This document shows positions 8,722 through 16,536 of a stretch of DNA of 64,000 bases, one piece after another. The notes under the pieces are model-generated. The model did no database searches and was not told where the DNA came from. It saw only the letters and a list, made by a program, of their open reading frames with translations. The position numbers were made by a program, and so were the translations under genes. The stretch lies in assembly GCF_025567305.1 (NCBI RefSeq), contig NZ_JAOQJP010000008.1, forward strand, positions 1 to 64,000. The letters run 5' to 3'. Source of the DNA: Lentihominibacter butyricus (GTDB lineage: Bacteria; Bacillota; Clostridia; Peptostreptococcales; Anaerovoracaceae). The number at the start of each line of letters is the position of its first letter. Within the stretch, counting starts at the first letter, position 1.

Positions 8722-9363
8722 ATGAATATAGAGATAACAGAACGTATTCCGAGAGATAAATGGCTTGCTGCGCTGGGAACGCACGGTACCCGTGATGAAA
8801 GTCTGAATGAGACGCTCGATGAGGTGGAAAGCGCGCTGCTTGCTGCGGCAAAGCCAAAGGCTATATACAGAGTCATGGATATAGCTGATATAAAGGTACA
8901 GGGGTTTTCGCTGAAAAAGCATCTGGAGGGGTGTCACAAGGTCATCGTGATGGCGCTCACTCTCGGTATAGGAACGGACAATCTGATAAGGAAGCTTCAG
9001 GTCACTGACATGGCAAAGGCTGTCATGGCTGATAGCGGGGCGTCGGTCCTCGTGGAATGCCTGTGTGATAAATACGAAGAGCATATAAAGGCGGCGACTG
9101 ACGGCTACAAGACGGGGCGGTTCAGTCCGGGCTACGGAGACTGTCCTCTGGAAATGCAGAAGTCAGTCATATCGTACGTGGACGGACAGCGCAAGATAGG
9201 GCTGAATGTGACTGCGAACTTTCTGATGATACCGAGAAAATCGGTGACTGCGATAATAGGGGTGGCAGATCATCCTGTAAAAGGGCGCCTTGCCACGTGC
9301 GGTGAATGCGTGCTCAGAGAAAAGTGTACACTTAGAAGAGAGGGGAAATTCTGTGGCGATTGA
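8722..9363 (+). CDS. Stand-alone MetH reactivation domain protein
   Basis: A 213-residue protein matching the AdoMet-binding activation domain that forms the C-terminus of E. coli MetH. The RFSPGYGDCPL motif near residue 133 is the AdoMet-binding signature. It should reductively re-methylate cob(II)alamin in the MetH encoded next, which lacks this domain. The C-terminus carries a cysteine cluster CGECVLREKC...C that could hold a metal or Fe-S centre. The family often has this tail in Clostridia, though I cannot confirm cluster type. Its last 11 nt overlap metH, so the two are translationally coupled. Confidence 0.85.
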   Translation: MNIEITERIPRDKWLAALGTHGTRDESLNETLDEVESALLAAAKPKAIYRVMDIADIKVQGFSLKKHLEGCHKVIVMALTLGIGTDNLIRKLQVTDMAKAVMADSGASVLVECLCDKYEEHIKAATDGYKTGRFSPGYGDCPLEMQKSVISYVDGQRKIGLNVTANFLMIPRKSVTAIIGVADHPVKGRLATCGECVLREKCTLRREGKFCGD

Positions 9364-11797
9364 TTTCAACGAAAAAATATATATACTTGACGGGGCGATG
9401 GGAACGATGCTCCAGAGAGCAGGCATGAGTCCTGAAGAAACGACTACGCAGTTCGGTATGGCGCATCCGGATATATGGCGCGATATCTATACGCAGTATA
9501 TAGACGCAGGCTCGGACATAATATATGCGGGCACGTTCGGAATGAACAGATTCAAATCTGACGAGCTTGACATGCCTCTTGAGCAGGCGGTGGCATTCGC
9601 AATGGATGTCGCAGATGATGCGAGAAATGCTGCAGCTGCGGAGAATGGCAGAGATGTAAAGGTCGCGCTCGGTATAGGACCGCTTGGAGAGCTGCTGGAG
9701 CCGATGGGCACCCTCGCTTTTGAGGACGCATACGCTGCGTTTGCCGAGATAGTCAGTGCAGGGCGGGATCACGGTGCTGATCTCGTTGTGATAGAGACGA
9801 TGACGGATCTTTACGAAGTCAGAGCTGCAGTGCTCGCCGCAAAGGAAAATTCCGATCTTCCGGTCATGGTATCGATGACGTTCGAGGAAAATGAGAGGAC
9901 GTTCACGGGCGTGAGTCTTGAAGCGATGGCCATGACTCTCGAGGGGCTCGGAGTCGATGCCATGGGGATAAACTGCTCACTGGGTCCTGTGGAAATAATG
10001 CCGATGGCAAAGAAGCTGAGGTCGCTCACGTCGGTACCTGTATTTGCTAAGCCTAATGCAGGCCTTCCTGATCCTGAGACCGGGACTTATGATATAACGT
10101 GCGAACAGTTCGTCGATACTATGAAAGAGTATATCGATGCCGGTATAAATATGGTCGGAGGCTGCTGCGGCACGGATCCGGAGTATATCGCGGGACTGGC
10201 CGGATATAGAGACAGCCTCGAAGATGTGCCGGAAAGGGCGGCGAAAGAAACCGGCCGGGCAGAGCAGGAAAGTCGCGGATTGAGGATCTGCAGCAGTACT
10301 GATGTCGTGCATGTGGATCATGTGACGGTAATCGGAGAGAGGATAAATCCGACAGGCAAGAAGAGGCTCAAGCAGGCTCTGCTGGAAGAGGACTTTGATT
10401 ATATACTGACACAGGCTGTGGAGCAGATCGACGCAGGTGCGGAGATACTCGACGTCAATGTCGGAGTACCGTCACTCGACGATGTGAGCATGCTCCCGAG
10501 AGTCATCAAAAAGCTGCAGTCTATAACAGGACTGCCGCTGCAGATAGATTCATCGAATCCGGCTGCTATCGAAGCAGCTCTCAGGGTATACAACGGGAAG
10601 GCCATAGTGAACTCCGTCAACGGTGAACCTGAAGTGATGGAGAATATCTTCCCTATAGTGAAGAAATACGGCGCAGCCGTGATAGGACTCACCCTGGACA
10701 GCGACGGCATCCCGCCTACAGCGGAAGAACGCTTTGCGATAGCCGAAAGGATAATGAAGAGAGCGCTGGAATACGGCATCCCTAAGGAAGATGTGATAAT
10801 AGACTGTCTGACTCTGACGGCATCGGCACAGCAGAAAGAAGTCAATGAGACTCTCAGGGCTGTGAGGATGGTGAAGGAAAAACTGGGGCTGAAAACTGCA
10901 CTGGGAGTATCTAATATCAGCTTCGGCCTGCCGGCGCGTATAATAGTGAACAGGACTTTCCTGGCGATGGCGATGGAGTGCGGGCTCGATCTTCCGATAA
11001 TAAATCCTAATGATGAGGATATGATGTCGGCGATCTACGCATTCAATGTACTGAAAAACGTGGATGAGAATGCGACCAGATATATAGAGAGATACGCTGA
11101 TTATCAGGTGGAGACTTCGAAGCGCGTAAAAAAAGACTCGGGAGACGGCGGCTCTTCAGGCGGTGCGTCAGGAGAGGGCGCGGATATATTCCGATGCATA
11201 GAGAAAGGCATGAAGGCTGACACTGTATCGGCAGTGAACAAGCTGCTGGAAAATCACAGCGAGATGGAGCTAGTCAATGATTTTCTGATCCCGGCTCTCG
11301 ACAATGTGGGAAAGGGATTTGAAAAGGGCACGATATTCCTGCCGCAGATGCTTCAGGCGGCTACGGCGGCTCAGGCCGGCTTTGACATCATAAAGACGCG
11401 CCTTGCGGAGTCCGACAGTGAGTCGGTATCGCTGGGAGATGTGGTGATCGCTACGGTAAAGGGTGATATACACGACATAGGAAAGAATATCGTCAAAGTT
11501 ATAATGGAAAACTACGGCTTCAGGATGATAGATCTCGGAAGAGACGTTCCTGTGGAAACGATAGTGGATACAGTAGTTGAAAAGAATATAAAGCTGGTCG
11601 GACTCAGTGCGCTGATGACGACTACACTGAAGAGCATGGAGGATACTATCACTGCGGTAAAGGCAGCGGCTCCGGACTGCAAGGTCATGGTCGGAGGAGC
11701 TGTGCTCACTGCTGACTATGCGGAGAAGATCGGCGCGGACTATTACTGCAAGGATGCGATGAAATCCGTTGAAGCGGCTCAGGAGGTGTTCTCATGA
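9353..11797 (+). CDS. metH: Cobalamin-dependent methionine synthase, core domains
   Basis: Transfers methyl from methyl-THF through cobalamin to homocysteine. Domains in order over 814 residues: homocysteine-binding barrel (about 1-300, zinc cysteine motif GGCCGTDP near 265), pterin-binding barrel (about 325-580, starting VIGERINPTG), cobalamin cap and Rossmann domain (about 615-814, with GDIHDIGKNI carrying the cobalt-ligating histidine). The reactivation domain is absent and is supplied by the preceding gene. I start at GTG 9353, because GAGGGG lies 8 nt upstream and the protein then opens VAIDFNEKIYILDGAMGTML. An open frame back to 9290 has no start signal. A Ser/Gly-rich linker near residue 600 separates the modules. 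Confidence 0.95.
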   Translation: MAIDFNEKIYILDGAMGTMLQRAGMSPEETTTQFGMAHPDIWRDIYTQYIDAGSDIIYAGTFGMNRFKSDELDMPLEQAVAFAMDVADDARNAAAAENGRDVKVALGIGPLGELLEPMGTLAFEDAYAAFAEIVSAGRDHGADLVVIETMTDLYEVRAAVLAAKENSDLPVMVSMTFEENERTFTGVSLEAMAMTLEGLGVDAMGINCSLGPVEIMPMAKKLRSLTSVPVFAKPNAGLPDPETGTYDITCEQFVDTMKEYIDAGINMVGGCCGTDPEYIAGLAGYRDSLEDVPERAAKETGRAEQESRGLRICSSTDVVHVDHVTVIGERINPTGKKRLKQALLEEDFDYILTQAVEQIDAGAEILDVNVGVPSLDDVSMLPRVIKKLQSITGLPLQIDSSNPAAIEAALRVYNGKAIVNSVNGEPEVMENIFPIVKKYGAAVIGLTLDSDGIPPTAEERFAIAERIMKRALEYGIPKEDVIIDCLTLTASAQQKEVNETLRAVRMVKEKLGLKTALGVSNISFGLPARIIVNRTFLAMAMECGLDLPIINPNDEDMMSAIYAFNVLKNVDENATRYIERYADYQVETSKRVKKDSGDGGSSGGASGEGADIFRCIEKGMKADTVSAVNKLLENHSEMELVNDFLIPALDNVGKGFEKGTIFLPQMLQAATAAQAGFDIIKTRLAESDSESVSLGDVVIATVKGDIHDIGKNIVKVIMENYGFRMIDLGRDVPVETIVDTVVEKNIKLVGLSALMTTTLKSMEDTITAVKAAAPDCKVMVGGAVLTADYAEKIGADYYCKDAMKSVEAAQEVFS

Positions 11798-12276
11798 ACA
11801 GATTCGGCATGTGGTTCGCAAATCTGATGCGCGGAAGGTACGGCAATGATAACCTCAACCGCTTCCTGCTGATCGTGTCGGTGATACTCATCATAGCTGA
11901 CATGTTCGTAAGACGGCGGCTTTTGTATATGCTGGCGGTACTGATACTGATATACGTATACTGCAGGATGTTTTCGAGAAACATAAATGCCAGATACAGA
12001 GAAAACCAGAAGTTCCTGCAGTTTACTGCAAAATTCAGGCGCAATGGAGGGCCAGGGAATGCATCATACGGCGGAGCTTATGGAGGCGGTCAGTATGGAA
12101 ATACTGCAAATTCAGGCAGTGCAGGCTGGGGCAGAAAAGCAAAGCCTGCGAAAGACAGAGATCATAAGATATTCAAATGCCCTGTATGCGGCGAAAAGCT
12201 CAGGGTGCCTAAAGGTGCGGGAAAGATCAGCATAACCTGTCCGCACTGCGGGGAGAAATTCATAAAGAAGGTCTGA
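11794..12276 (+). CDS. Small membrane protein with C-terminal zinc ribbon
   Basis: A 160-residue protein that overlaps the metH stop as ATGA. Two hydrophobic helices lie at about residues 23-39 and 43-60, then a Gly/Ser/Tyr-rich linker, then a CPVC...CPHC zinc ribbon (about 129-151) facing the cytoplasm. Function unknown. Similar two-helix, zinc-ribbon proteins are scattered through Clostridia. The tight coupling to metH says it is co-expressed, but nothing in the sequence ties it to methionine synthesis. Confidence 0.7.
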   Translation: MNRFGMWFANLMRGRYGNDNLNRFLLIVSVILIIADMFVRRRLLYMLAVLILIYVYCRMFSRNINARYRENQKFLQFTAKFRRNGGPGNASYGGAYGGGQYGNTANSGSAGWGRKAKPAKDRDHKIFKCPVCGEKLRVPKGAGKISITCPHCGEKFIKKV

Positions 12277-12350
12277 TATCCGCAGATGCGGAGATTCCGG
12301 CTGTGAAGCGGGGATTTACATGTTGATATGCGAAGAAAGAGGAGAGTTTT

Positions 12351-13094
12351 ATGCCAGTACCTGAACCGGTGGCTTTTACGATTTTCGGTATAGATATAAT
12401 GTGGTATGCAGTTATGATAACATCGGGAATGATCATAGCCACAGTGATATGCTGTGTAAGGGCGCCGAAACACGATCTGACGTCAGATCAGATAATCAAT
12501 TTTGTAATAATATGCATACCTGCGGCGATAATAGGCGCAAGGCTTTACTACGTAGTGTTCAACTGGGAGTTCTATGCGAGCGATATAAAAAAGATACTGA
12601 ATATAAGAGGCGGCGGTCTTGCCATACACGGCGGACTGATATTCGCATTCGTAGCGGTATGTATTCTCTGCGCTGTATGGAAGCTGAGGCCTCTGAACGT
12701 CCTCGATCTTGCCGTGCCGTGTATAGCGATCGCGCAGGCGATAGGACGATGGGGAAACTATTTCAACTCGGAGGCGCATGGCGGCCCGACGGATCTGCCG
12801 TGGGCGATAACGGTGAACGGTCAGTCCGTGCACCCGACGTTCCTGTATGAGTCGATCTGGTGTTTCCTGCTGTTTTTCTTCCTGATATATGTCGATAACA
12901 GGAGAAAGTTCGAGGGGCAGACACTGCTGCTTTACGGCATACTGTATTCGGCAGAACGCTTTTTCGTGGAGGCGCTGCGTACGGACAGCCTGATGATAGG
13001 GCCGTTCAAGCAGGCACAGGTGCTGAGCCTGTCAGTGATAGCGGTATGCATCATCGCATATTTGATACTGTACAGACGCTGTAAAAACAGATAG
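12351..13094 (+). CDS. lgt: Prolipoprotein diacylglyceryl transferase
   Basis: Membrane enzyme that transfers diacylglycerol from phosphatidylglycerol to the lipobox cysteine of prolipoproteins. The signature GRWGNYFNSEAHG contains the essential arginine (Arg133 here), and the HGGLIF and ARLYYV motifs are present. About seven membrane helices over 247 residues. GAAAGAGGAG precedes the ATG. It lies 74 nt after the zinc-ribbon gene and may share its transcript. A strong terminator follows. A client lipoprotein is encoded at 24.4-24.9 kb. Confidence 0.95.
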   Translation: MPVPEPVAFTIFGIDIMWYAVMITSGMIIATVICCVRAPKHDLTSDQIINFVIICIPAAIIGARLYYVVFNWEFYASDIKKILNIRGGGLAIHGGLIFAFVAVCILCAVWKLRPLNVLDLAVPCIAIAQAIGRWGNYFNSEAHGGPTDLPWAITVNGQSVHPTFLYESIWCFLLFFFLIYVDNRRKFEGQTLLLYGILYSAERFFVEALRTDSLMIGPFKQAQVLSLSVIAVCIIAYLILYRRCKNR

Positions 13095-13181
13095 CAGGCA
13101 GCGGTCTGTTTTGCGGTGATTTGCGGCGGGCAGATTTTTGCTCAGAAAAACATCATGAAGATAGAAAAATAAGAGATAAAA

Positions 13182-13211
13182 ACGGCATGGCTTCGGCTAT
13201 GCTGTTTTTTT
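13182..13211 (+). terminator. Terminator after lgt
   Basis: A 10-bp stem (13182-13191 with 13196-13205, two G-U pairs) closed by a UUCG tetraloop and followed by seven T. Confidence 0.88.
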
Positions 13212-13269
13212 GTAACATAAAAGCTTTTGGATCTGACACCTTTTTATGGCACGAGCAAAACAGTGATTT

Positions 13270-13298
13270 TTGACAAGTGTTTATGATCGCTGTACAAT
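13270..13298 (+). promoter_or_regulatory. Promoter of the TfoX-N-like gene
   Basis: Consensus TTGACA at 13270-13275, 17-nt spacer, TACAAT at 13293-13298, about 50 nt before the start codon. Confidence 0.72.
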
Positions 13299-13350
13299 AA
13301 CATATGCCTGAGAAGATATATGAGAAACAGAAATTCGAGAGGATAAGGAT

Positions 13351-13668
13351 ATGGCATCAAGCAAAGAGTATTTACGATTCATATTAGAACAGTTATCGGA
13401 TTTAGAAGAAATCAGTTATCGCGCTATGATGGGGGAGTACATCATCTATTATAGAGGCAGGATCATTGGGGGAATATACGATGACAGGTTGCTTGTAAAA
13501 CCGGTAAAATCGGCGGTTTCTTATATGCCGGCAGCTGTTTATGAATTACCGTATGATGGAGCAAAAGAAATGCTGCTGGTAGACGATGTCGATAATAAAG
13601 AGTTTCTGACCGGGCTTTTTAATGCGATGTATGATGAACTGCCGGTGCCGAAAAGGAAAAAGCATTAG
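13351..13668 (+). CDS. TfoX N-terminal domain-like protein
   Basis: A 105-residue protein of the TfoX-N fold, with the family's MMGEYIIYYRGRIIGGIYDDRLLVK core at about residues 26-50 (recognised as pattern, not aligned). In gammaproteobacteria the domain is part of a competence regulator. Short stand-alone versions in Firmicutes have no established role. AGAGGATAAGG precedes the ATG. It is the last host gene before the inserted element and has its own promoter. Confidence 0.75.
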   Translation: MASSKEYLRFILEQLSDLEEISYRAMMGEYIIYYRGRIIGGIYDDRLLVKPVKSAVSYMPAAVYELPYDGAKEMLLVDDVDNKEFLTGLFNAMYDELPVPKRKKH

Positions 13669-13711
13669 ACATAAAAGCTCCTGTTTGTAAACACAAAAGC
13701 TTCTGTTGAGA

Positions 13712-13740
13712 TTGAAAACAAAGCAAAATTTTGATATAAT
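13712..13740 (+). promoter_or_regulatory. Displaced original promoter of ychF
   Basis: TTGAAA at 13712-13717, 17-nt spacer, TATAAT at 13735-13740 with an extended -10 TG. About 110 nt downstream lies the left copy of the ychF start (ATG 13850), which now runs into a stop after seven codons. Inferred to be the ychF promoter before the element inserted. Confidence 0.65.
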
Positions 13741-13849
13741 ATATTACTGCGCCGCAGGTTATCAGAAGGCGTAAAAAGGGAGTACAAGAAATCTAAAGAA
13801 AGGCGAAAACCCCGATAAATCAAGGGTTTTCGGACAGGTAAAAGATAAA

Positions 13850-13866
13850 ATGAAATTAGGTATCGT
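13850..13866 (+). repeat. attL, 17-bp core repeat
   Basis: ATGAAATTAGGTATCGT, identical to the first 17 nt of ychF at 23123-23139. The flanking bases differ on both sides, so the exact repeat is 17 bp. Here it opens a dead-end frame (MKLGIVI, stop). Confidence 0.85.
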
Positions 13867-13995
13867 TATATGAACTCCTATTTCATGTATCTCCATAAAG
13901 AGTCATAAATCTCTATAAAACCGCATATATACTGGGTTCGTGGTAATTTGTTCTCGCATGTAACTTGTTATAAATTATTATATTTTATAGAAAAA

Positions 13996-14028
13996 TGGTA
14001 CTCTCGTGGTACTCGGTATGGTACTCGA
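13996..14028 (+). repeat. Left arm-type repeats TGGTACTC
   Basis: Copies begin at 13996, 14007 and 14019; the last two are 12 nt apart. The same pair with 12-nt spacing recurs at 23039-23060 near the other end. These are good candidates for arm-binding sites of the integrase N-terminal domain. Confidence 0.6.
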
Positions 14029-14131
14029 TATTCGGGAGACCAAGAAAAAATATCAACATTATTTCATTTGTAACAAGCTATATTGAGACCCAGGTTAGCA
14101 AATATAAATCGAAAAATGATTTTGAATAATT

Positions 14132-14175
14132 GCCTATGCATTCCTGCTTCATGTAGGTGATGTGTAGGCTTTTTT
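14132..14175 (+). terminator. Strong terminator abutting a ribosome binding site
   Basis: GCCTATGCAT (14132-14141) pairs with ATGTGTAGGC (14160-14169) using two G-U pairs. An inner stem CCTGC/GTAGG and a TTCAT loop close it, and six T follow. GGAGGAATAAG begins immediately after at 14176. It would block read-through from the displaced ychF promoter, or act as an attenuator. Confidence 0.75.
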
Positions 14176-14209
14176 GGAGGAATAAGAACTAGAGCAAGTA
14201 TTCGTAACA

Positions 14210-14926
14210 ATGGATTCTGTTGAAGAGGACCCGTACGATTGGACTAAATCTTTTTTAGAAGAATATGGTATAGATTCCTCTTTGGATTCTATCCAGATGT
14301 TTCATCTTACAAGACGTTTAAATGGAACAGATCTAATGACTAACAATAATTTAGAACAGCTTTTGATGGGAGAGACACCGGTATCTGAGTTTTTTAAAAG
14401 ATATGATGTAACTTTTAAAAAGCGCGATGGACATATGGAAATGTATTATAAAGGTTATTTACAACCTTTGGATGACGAGTTTTATTCGGGACCGGGAAAT
14501 ATGGCGTACATCAAGTCAAGGCTGGGATATTTTGATGCTCAAGACTATTGCGTAAATGGCTTTGCGTTTAGATCACATTTAGAAATGCAGTCTTATTATC
14601 GGTCTCTTTCACGGGGCCCTGAATTAGTGGACAACATAGGAAGATTTCTTGAGATAGATAATATGGTGGTAGATTACTCTAATAACAGCAGATATTATTG
14701 TATTGAATATTTGATTCCTCTTTCGGAAGTTATTTTTGATTTAGCAAATCCACTGGAATCGGAATTAGAAAAAACTCTTATATTTCTTGTAAATGCTATA
14801 GTCAGGTTATACAAAGAATGGAGACATAGTAGTTTTATTTGCGATGATAATCTGATATTAAGGCTTGAAGATGATGTTGAAACAAAGAAAGAATGGTTTG
14901 TTAATGCTGAAGAATTGCAATTGTAA
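14210..14926 (+). CDS. Hypothetical protein, first gene of cargo cassette
   Basis: A 238-residue acidic, soluble protein that I do not recognise. It has no signal peptide or membrane helix. The N-terminal third looks helical and the middle aromatic-rich; no catalytic motif stands out. The start is uncertain: the good Shine-Dalgarno GGAGG at 14176-14180 is 30 nt upstream of ATG 14210, and no start codon lies between them in frame, although the frame stays open to 14186. Either a non-standard start is used or a few bases have been lost. It is followed 26 nt later by the DUF4365 gene. AT-rich codon use unlike the host core. Confidence 0.6.
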   Translation: MDSVEEDPYDWTKSFLEEYGIDSSLDSIQMFHLTRRLNGTDLMTNNNLEQLLMGETPVSEFFKRYDVTFKKRDGHMEMYYKGYLQPLDDEFYSGPGNMAYIKSRLGYFDAQDYCVNGFAFRSHLEMQSYYRSLSRGPELVDNIGRFLEIDNMVVDYSNNSRYYCIEYLIPLSEVIFDLANPLESELEKTLIFLVNAIVRLYKEWRHSSFICDDNLILRLEDDVETKKEWFVNAEELQL

Positions 14927-14952
14927 GATTAAAATAGAAATGGGGACATAAA

Positions 14953-15927
14953 ATGGCAAATACAACAGAACGCATTGGAGTATCATATTGTTCTTTAATA
15001 GCATCAAAGACGGAGTGGATGTTTAGAGAACAACCTATTGATGATATAGGTATTGATGCACACATGGAACGAACTGATAAGGATGGTAAAGTTCAGCAAC
15101 TTTTAGCATTACAAATAAAAAGTGGTGAAAGCTACTTTAAAGAAAATAAAGGAGAGTATGTCGTTTTTCGTGATATAGATGATAGGCAGTATAATTATTG
15201 GACGACGAACACATTACCTTGTATTGTCGTGCTCTATAATCCTAAGGATGATATGTGTATTTGGCAAAAGCTTACTGCAGAGACTATACAAAAAACGCGT
15301 GGTGGAGATGGAAAAGGATACTATGTTAATGTGCCGATAGATCAAGTGTATTTAGATGACAAGTCGAATGAACTCTTGCTCACACTTACAAACTTACCAG
15401 AGCATATGACTAATTATAATTTTTTACTTTCACAAAAGAAATTCATGCAGATAATTAAAGACGGCGGCATAGTGAAACTGCATTCGGAGGAATGGGTTAA
15501 TAAGTGCAGTGGCAAAGGAAAAACGGAACTGATTGTGGATGATGGAAATACCATAACGACATATTCATATCCATATTGGTTTCCATATACTTTATATACA
15601 GATGTTTTTCCGAGATTGTTTCCGTGGGCCGATTTTTCTGTTGATGAAGATTATTATGAAGAAAACGACGAGGCCTTATGGCGTGAACTTAATTGTCATT
15701 ATGACAAAGAAGATGATGAATGGATCGAGGTCGGCGAACCATTTGAAGTATTTCGTGAGTCTCTTGATCCTATTAGATACATAGATCATGCAGGAGAAGT
15801 GGCCGAGTATATGCTTGTTTTAAGCTTAAACGAATTGGGAGAGTCATTCTTGAAAATTGATAAGTATGTATCGCAACCCCGTCATTATTCGAGCACTAGA
15901 CCAAATGTAGGAGGAGATTTGAAATGA
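14953..15927 (+). CDS. DUF4365 protein, PD-(D/E)xK nuclease-like
   Basis: A 324-residue protein. The first about 160 residues match the DUF4365 pattern: IGVSYCSLIASKTEWMFRE, then DDIGIDAHME with Asp35, then LALQIKSG with Gln54 and Lys56. This is the arrangement of the PD-(D/E)xK metal-dependent nuclease fold. The C-terminal half (about 165-324) is not recognised and ends with a very acidic stretch. DUF4365 proteins are frequent in defence islands, but their targets are mostly unknown. There is no methyltransferase nearby. The stop overlaps the next gene (ATGA), so the two are coupled. Confidence 0.75.
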   Translation: MANTTERIGVSYCSLIASKTEWMFREQPIDDIGIDAHMERTDKDGKVQQLLALQIKSGESYFKENKGEYVVFRDIDDRQYNYWTTNTLPCIVVLYNPKDDMCIWQKLTAETIQKTRGGDGKGYYVNVPIDQVYLDDKSNELLLTLTNLPEHMTNYNFLLSQKKFMQIIKDGGIVKLHSEEWVNKCSGKGKTELIVDDGNTITTYSYPYWFPYTLYTDVFPRLFPWADFSVDEDYYEENDEALWRELNCHYDKEDDEWIEVGEPFEVFRESLDPIRYIDHAGEVAEYMLVLSLNELGESFLKIDKYVSQPRHYSSTRPNVGGDLK

Positions 15928-16325
15928 AAAAAATATCACTTAGTAGTTTTGAAGAGAAGACAGATTCAACTAGAGAAGAATATCAGTTAGATCCTACAGA
16001 AGAATATGTAATCAATTTTGAAGAAGAACTTCCATTTCAGTTTGCAATAATGAGCTCTTTTCAGATTATGGGAGCCCCACCGGCACTAAAGAATTACCAT
16101 GCTTGGTTGTATAAAAACAATTTTAGCTATGAAATGCCTAATCCAACGAATGAAGTTGTTGCTCCATTCTATGGTGTAGGTCCTCTATGGAAAACTGAGT
16201 ATTCTCAGGGCATTGTTGTTAAGGCAGAAGATGACGATGATTATTATATAGTGATGGAATGCAGCAGCAAAAATAAAGGATATAAGCATACCAAAGTTAT
16301 TCTTACGATGGGTGGATGTATGTAA
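15924..16325 (+). CDS. Hypothetical acidic protein, third gene of cargo cassette
   Basis: A 133-residue acidic protein of unknown family, beginning on the DUF4365 stop codon (ATGA) with AGGAGG 8 nt upstream. The second half is beta-rich in appearance (YSQGIVVKAEDDDDYYIVMEC). No signal peptide or membrane helix. The coupling to a nuclease-like gene would fit an immunity, specificity or effector partner, but this is inference from position only. Confidence 0.6.
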   Translation: MKKISLSSFEEKTDSTREEYQLDPTEEYVINFEEELPFQFAIMSSFQIMGAPPALKNYHAWLYKNNFSYEMPNPTNEVVAPFYGVGPLWKTEYSQGIVVKAEDDDDYYIVMECSSKNKGYKHTKVILTMGGCM

Positions 16326-16333
16326 TGAAGAGC

Positions 16334-16358
16334 GAGCCAGGGCATTTAGCTCTGGCTC
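16334..16358. terminator. Hairpin at the end of the cassette
   Basis: GAGCCAGGGC pairs with GCTCTGGCTC (one G-U) around an ATTTA loop, just after the third gene. No U-tract follows, so it is a weak or factor-assisted terminator. Confidence 0.4.
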
Positions 16359-16364
16359 AAAACT

Positions 16365-16372
16365 GTGTTAGA
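16365..16372 (+). repeat. Target-site duplication, left copy
   Basis: GTGTTAGA directly before the left inverted repeat of the IS. An identical copy lies at 17863-17870 after the right inverted repeat. Confidence 0.9.
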
Positions 16373-16492
16373 GAGACTGTGAAATAAAGTCTGTAAATTA
16401 GCCTTCTATGGTAATCACAGATGAGGAATCGCTGTTCTTAGCAATTCCAGATTGATAACAACAATATAAAATATGCTTTTAAACATGTCAAG

Positions 16493-16518
16493 GACTCCTT
16501 CATTTTGAGGGAGTCTTT
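16493..16518. terminator. Weak terminator inside the IS end
   Basis: GACTCC (16493-16498) pairs with the GGAGTC of 16510-16515 and is followed by TTT. It sits between the transposase stop and the left IS end. Confidence 0.35.
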
Positions 16519-16536
16519 GGCATATACTGTGAGACT

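Larger units (their letters stand above)
13669..14209. other. Element left junction and leader, no gene
   Basis: About 540 bp without a convincing gene. It holds the original ychF promoter (13712-13740), a hairpin GAAAACCC/GGGTTTTC near 13805-13832, the left 17-bp attachment repeat (13850-13866), three TGGTACTC repeats (13996-14028) and a strong terminator hairpin (14132-14175) that ends directly at a Shine-Dalgarno sequence. Confidence 0.7.

Noticed and set aside
14953..15927. Restriction-modification system at the DUF4365 gene
   Set aside because: No methyltransferase or specificity subunit nearby; only a nuclease-like motif is visible.
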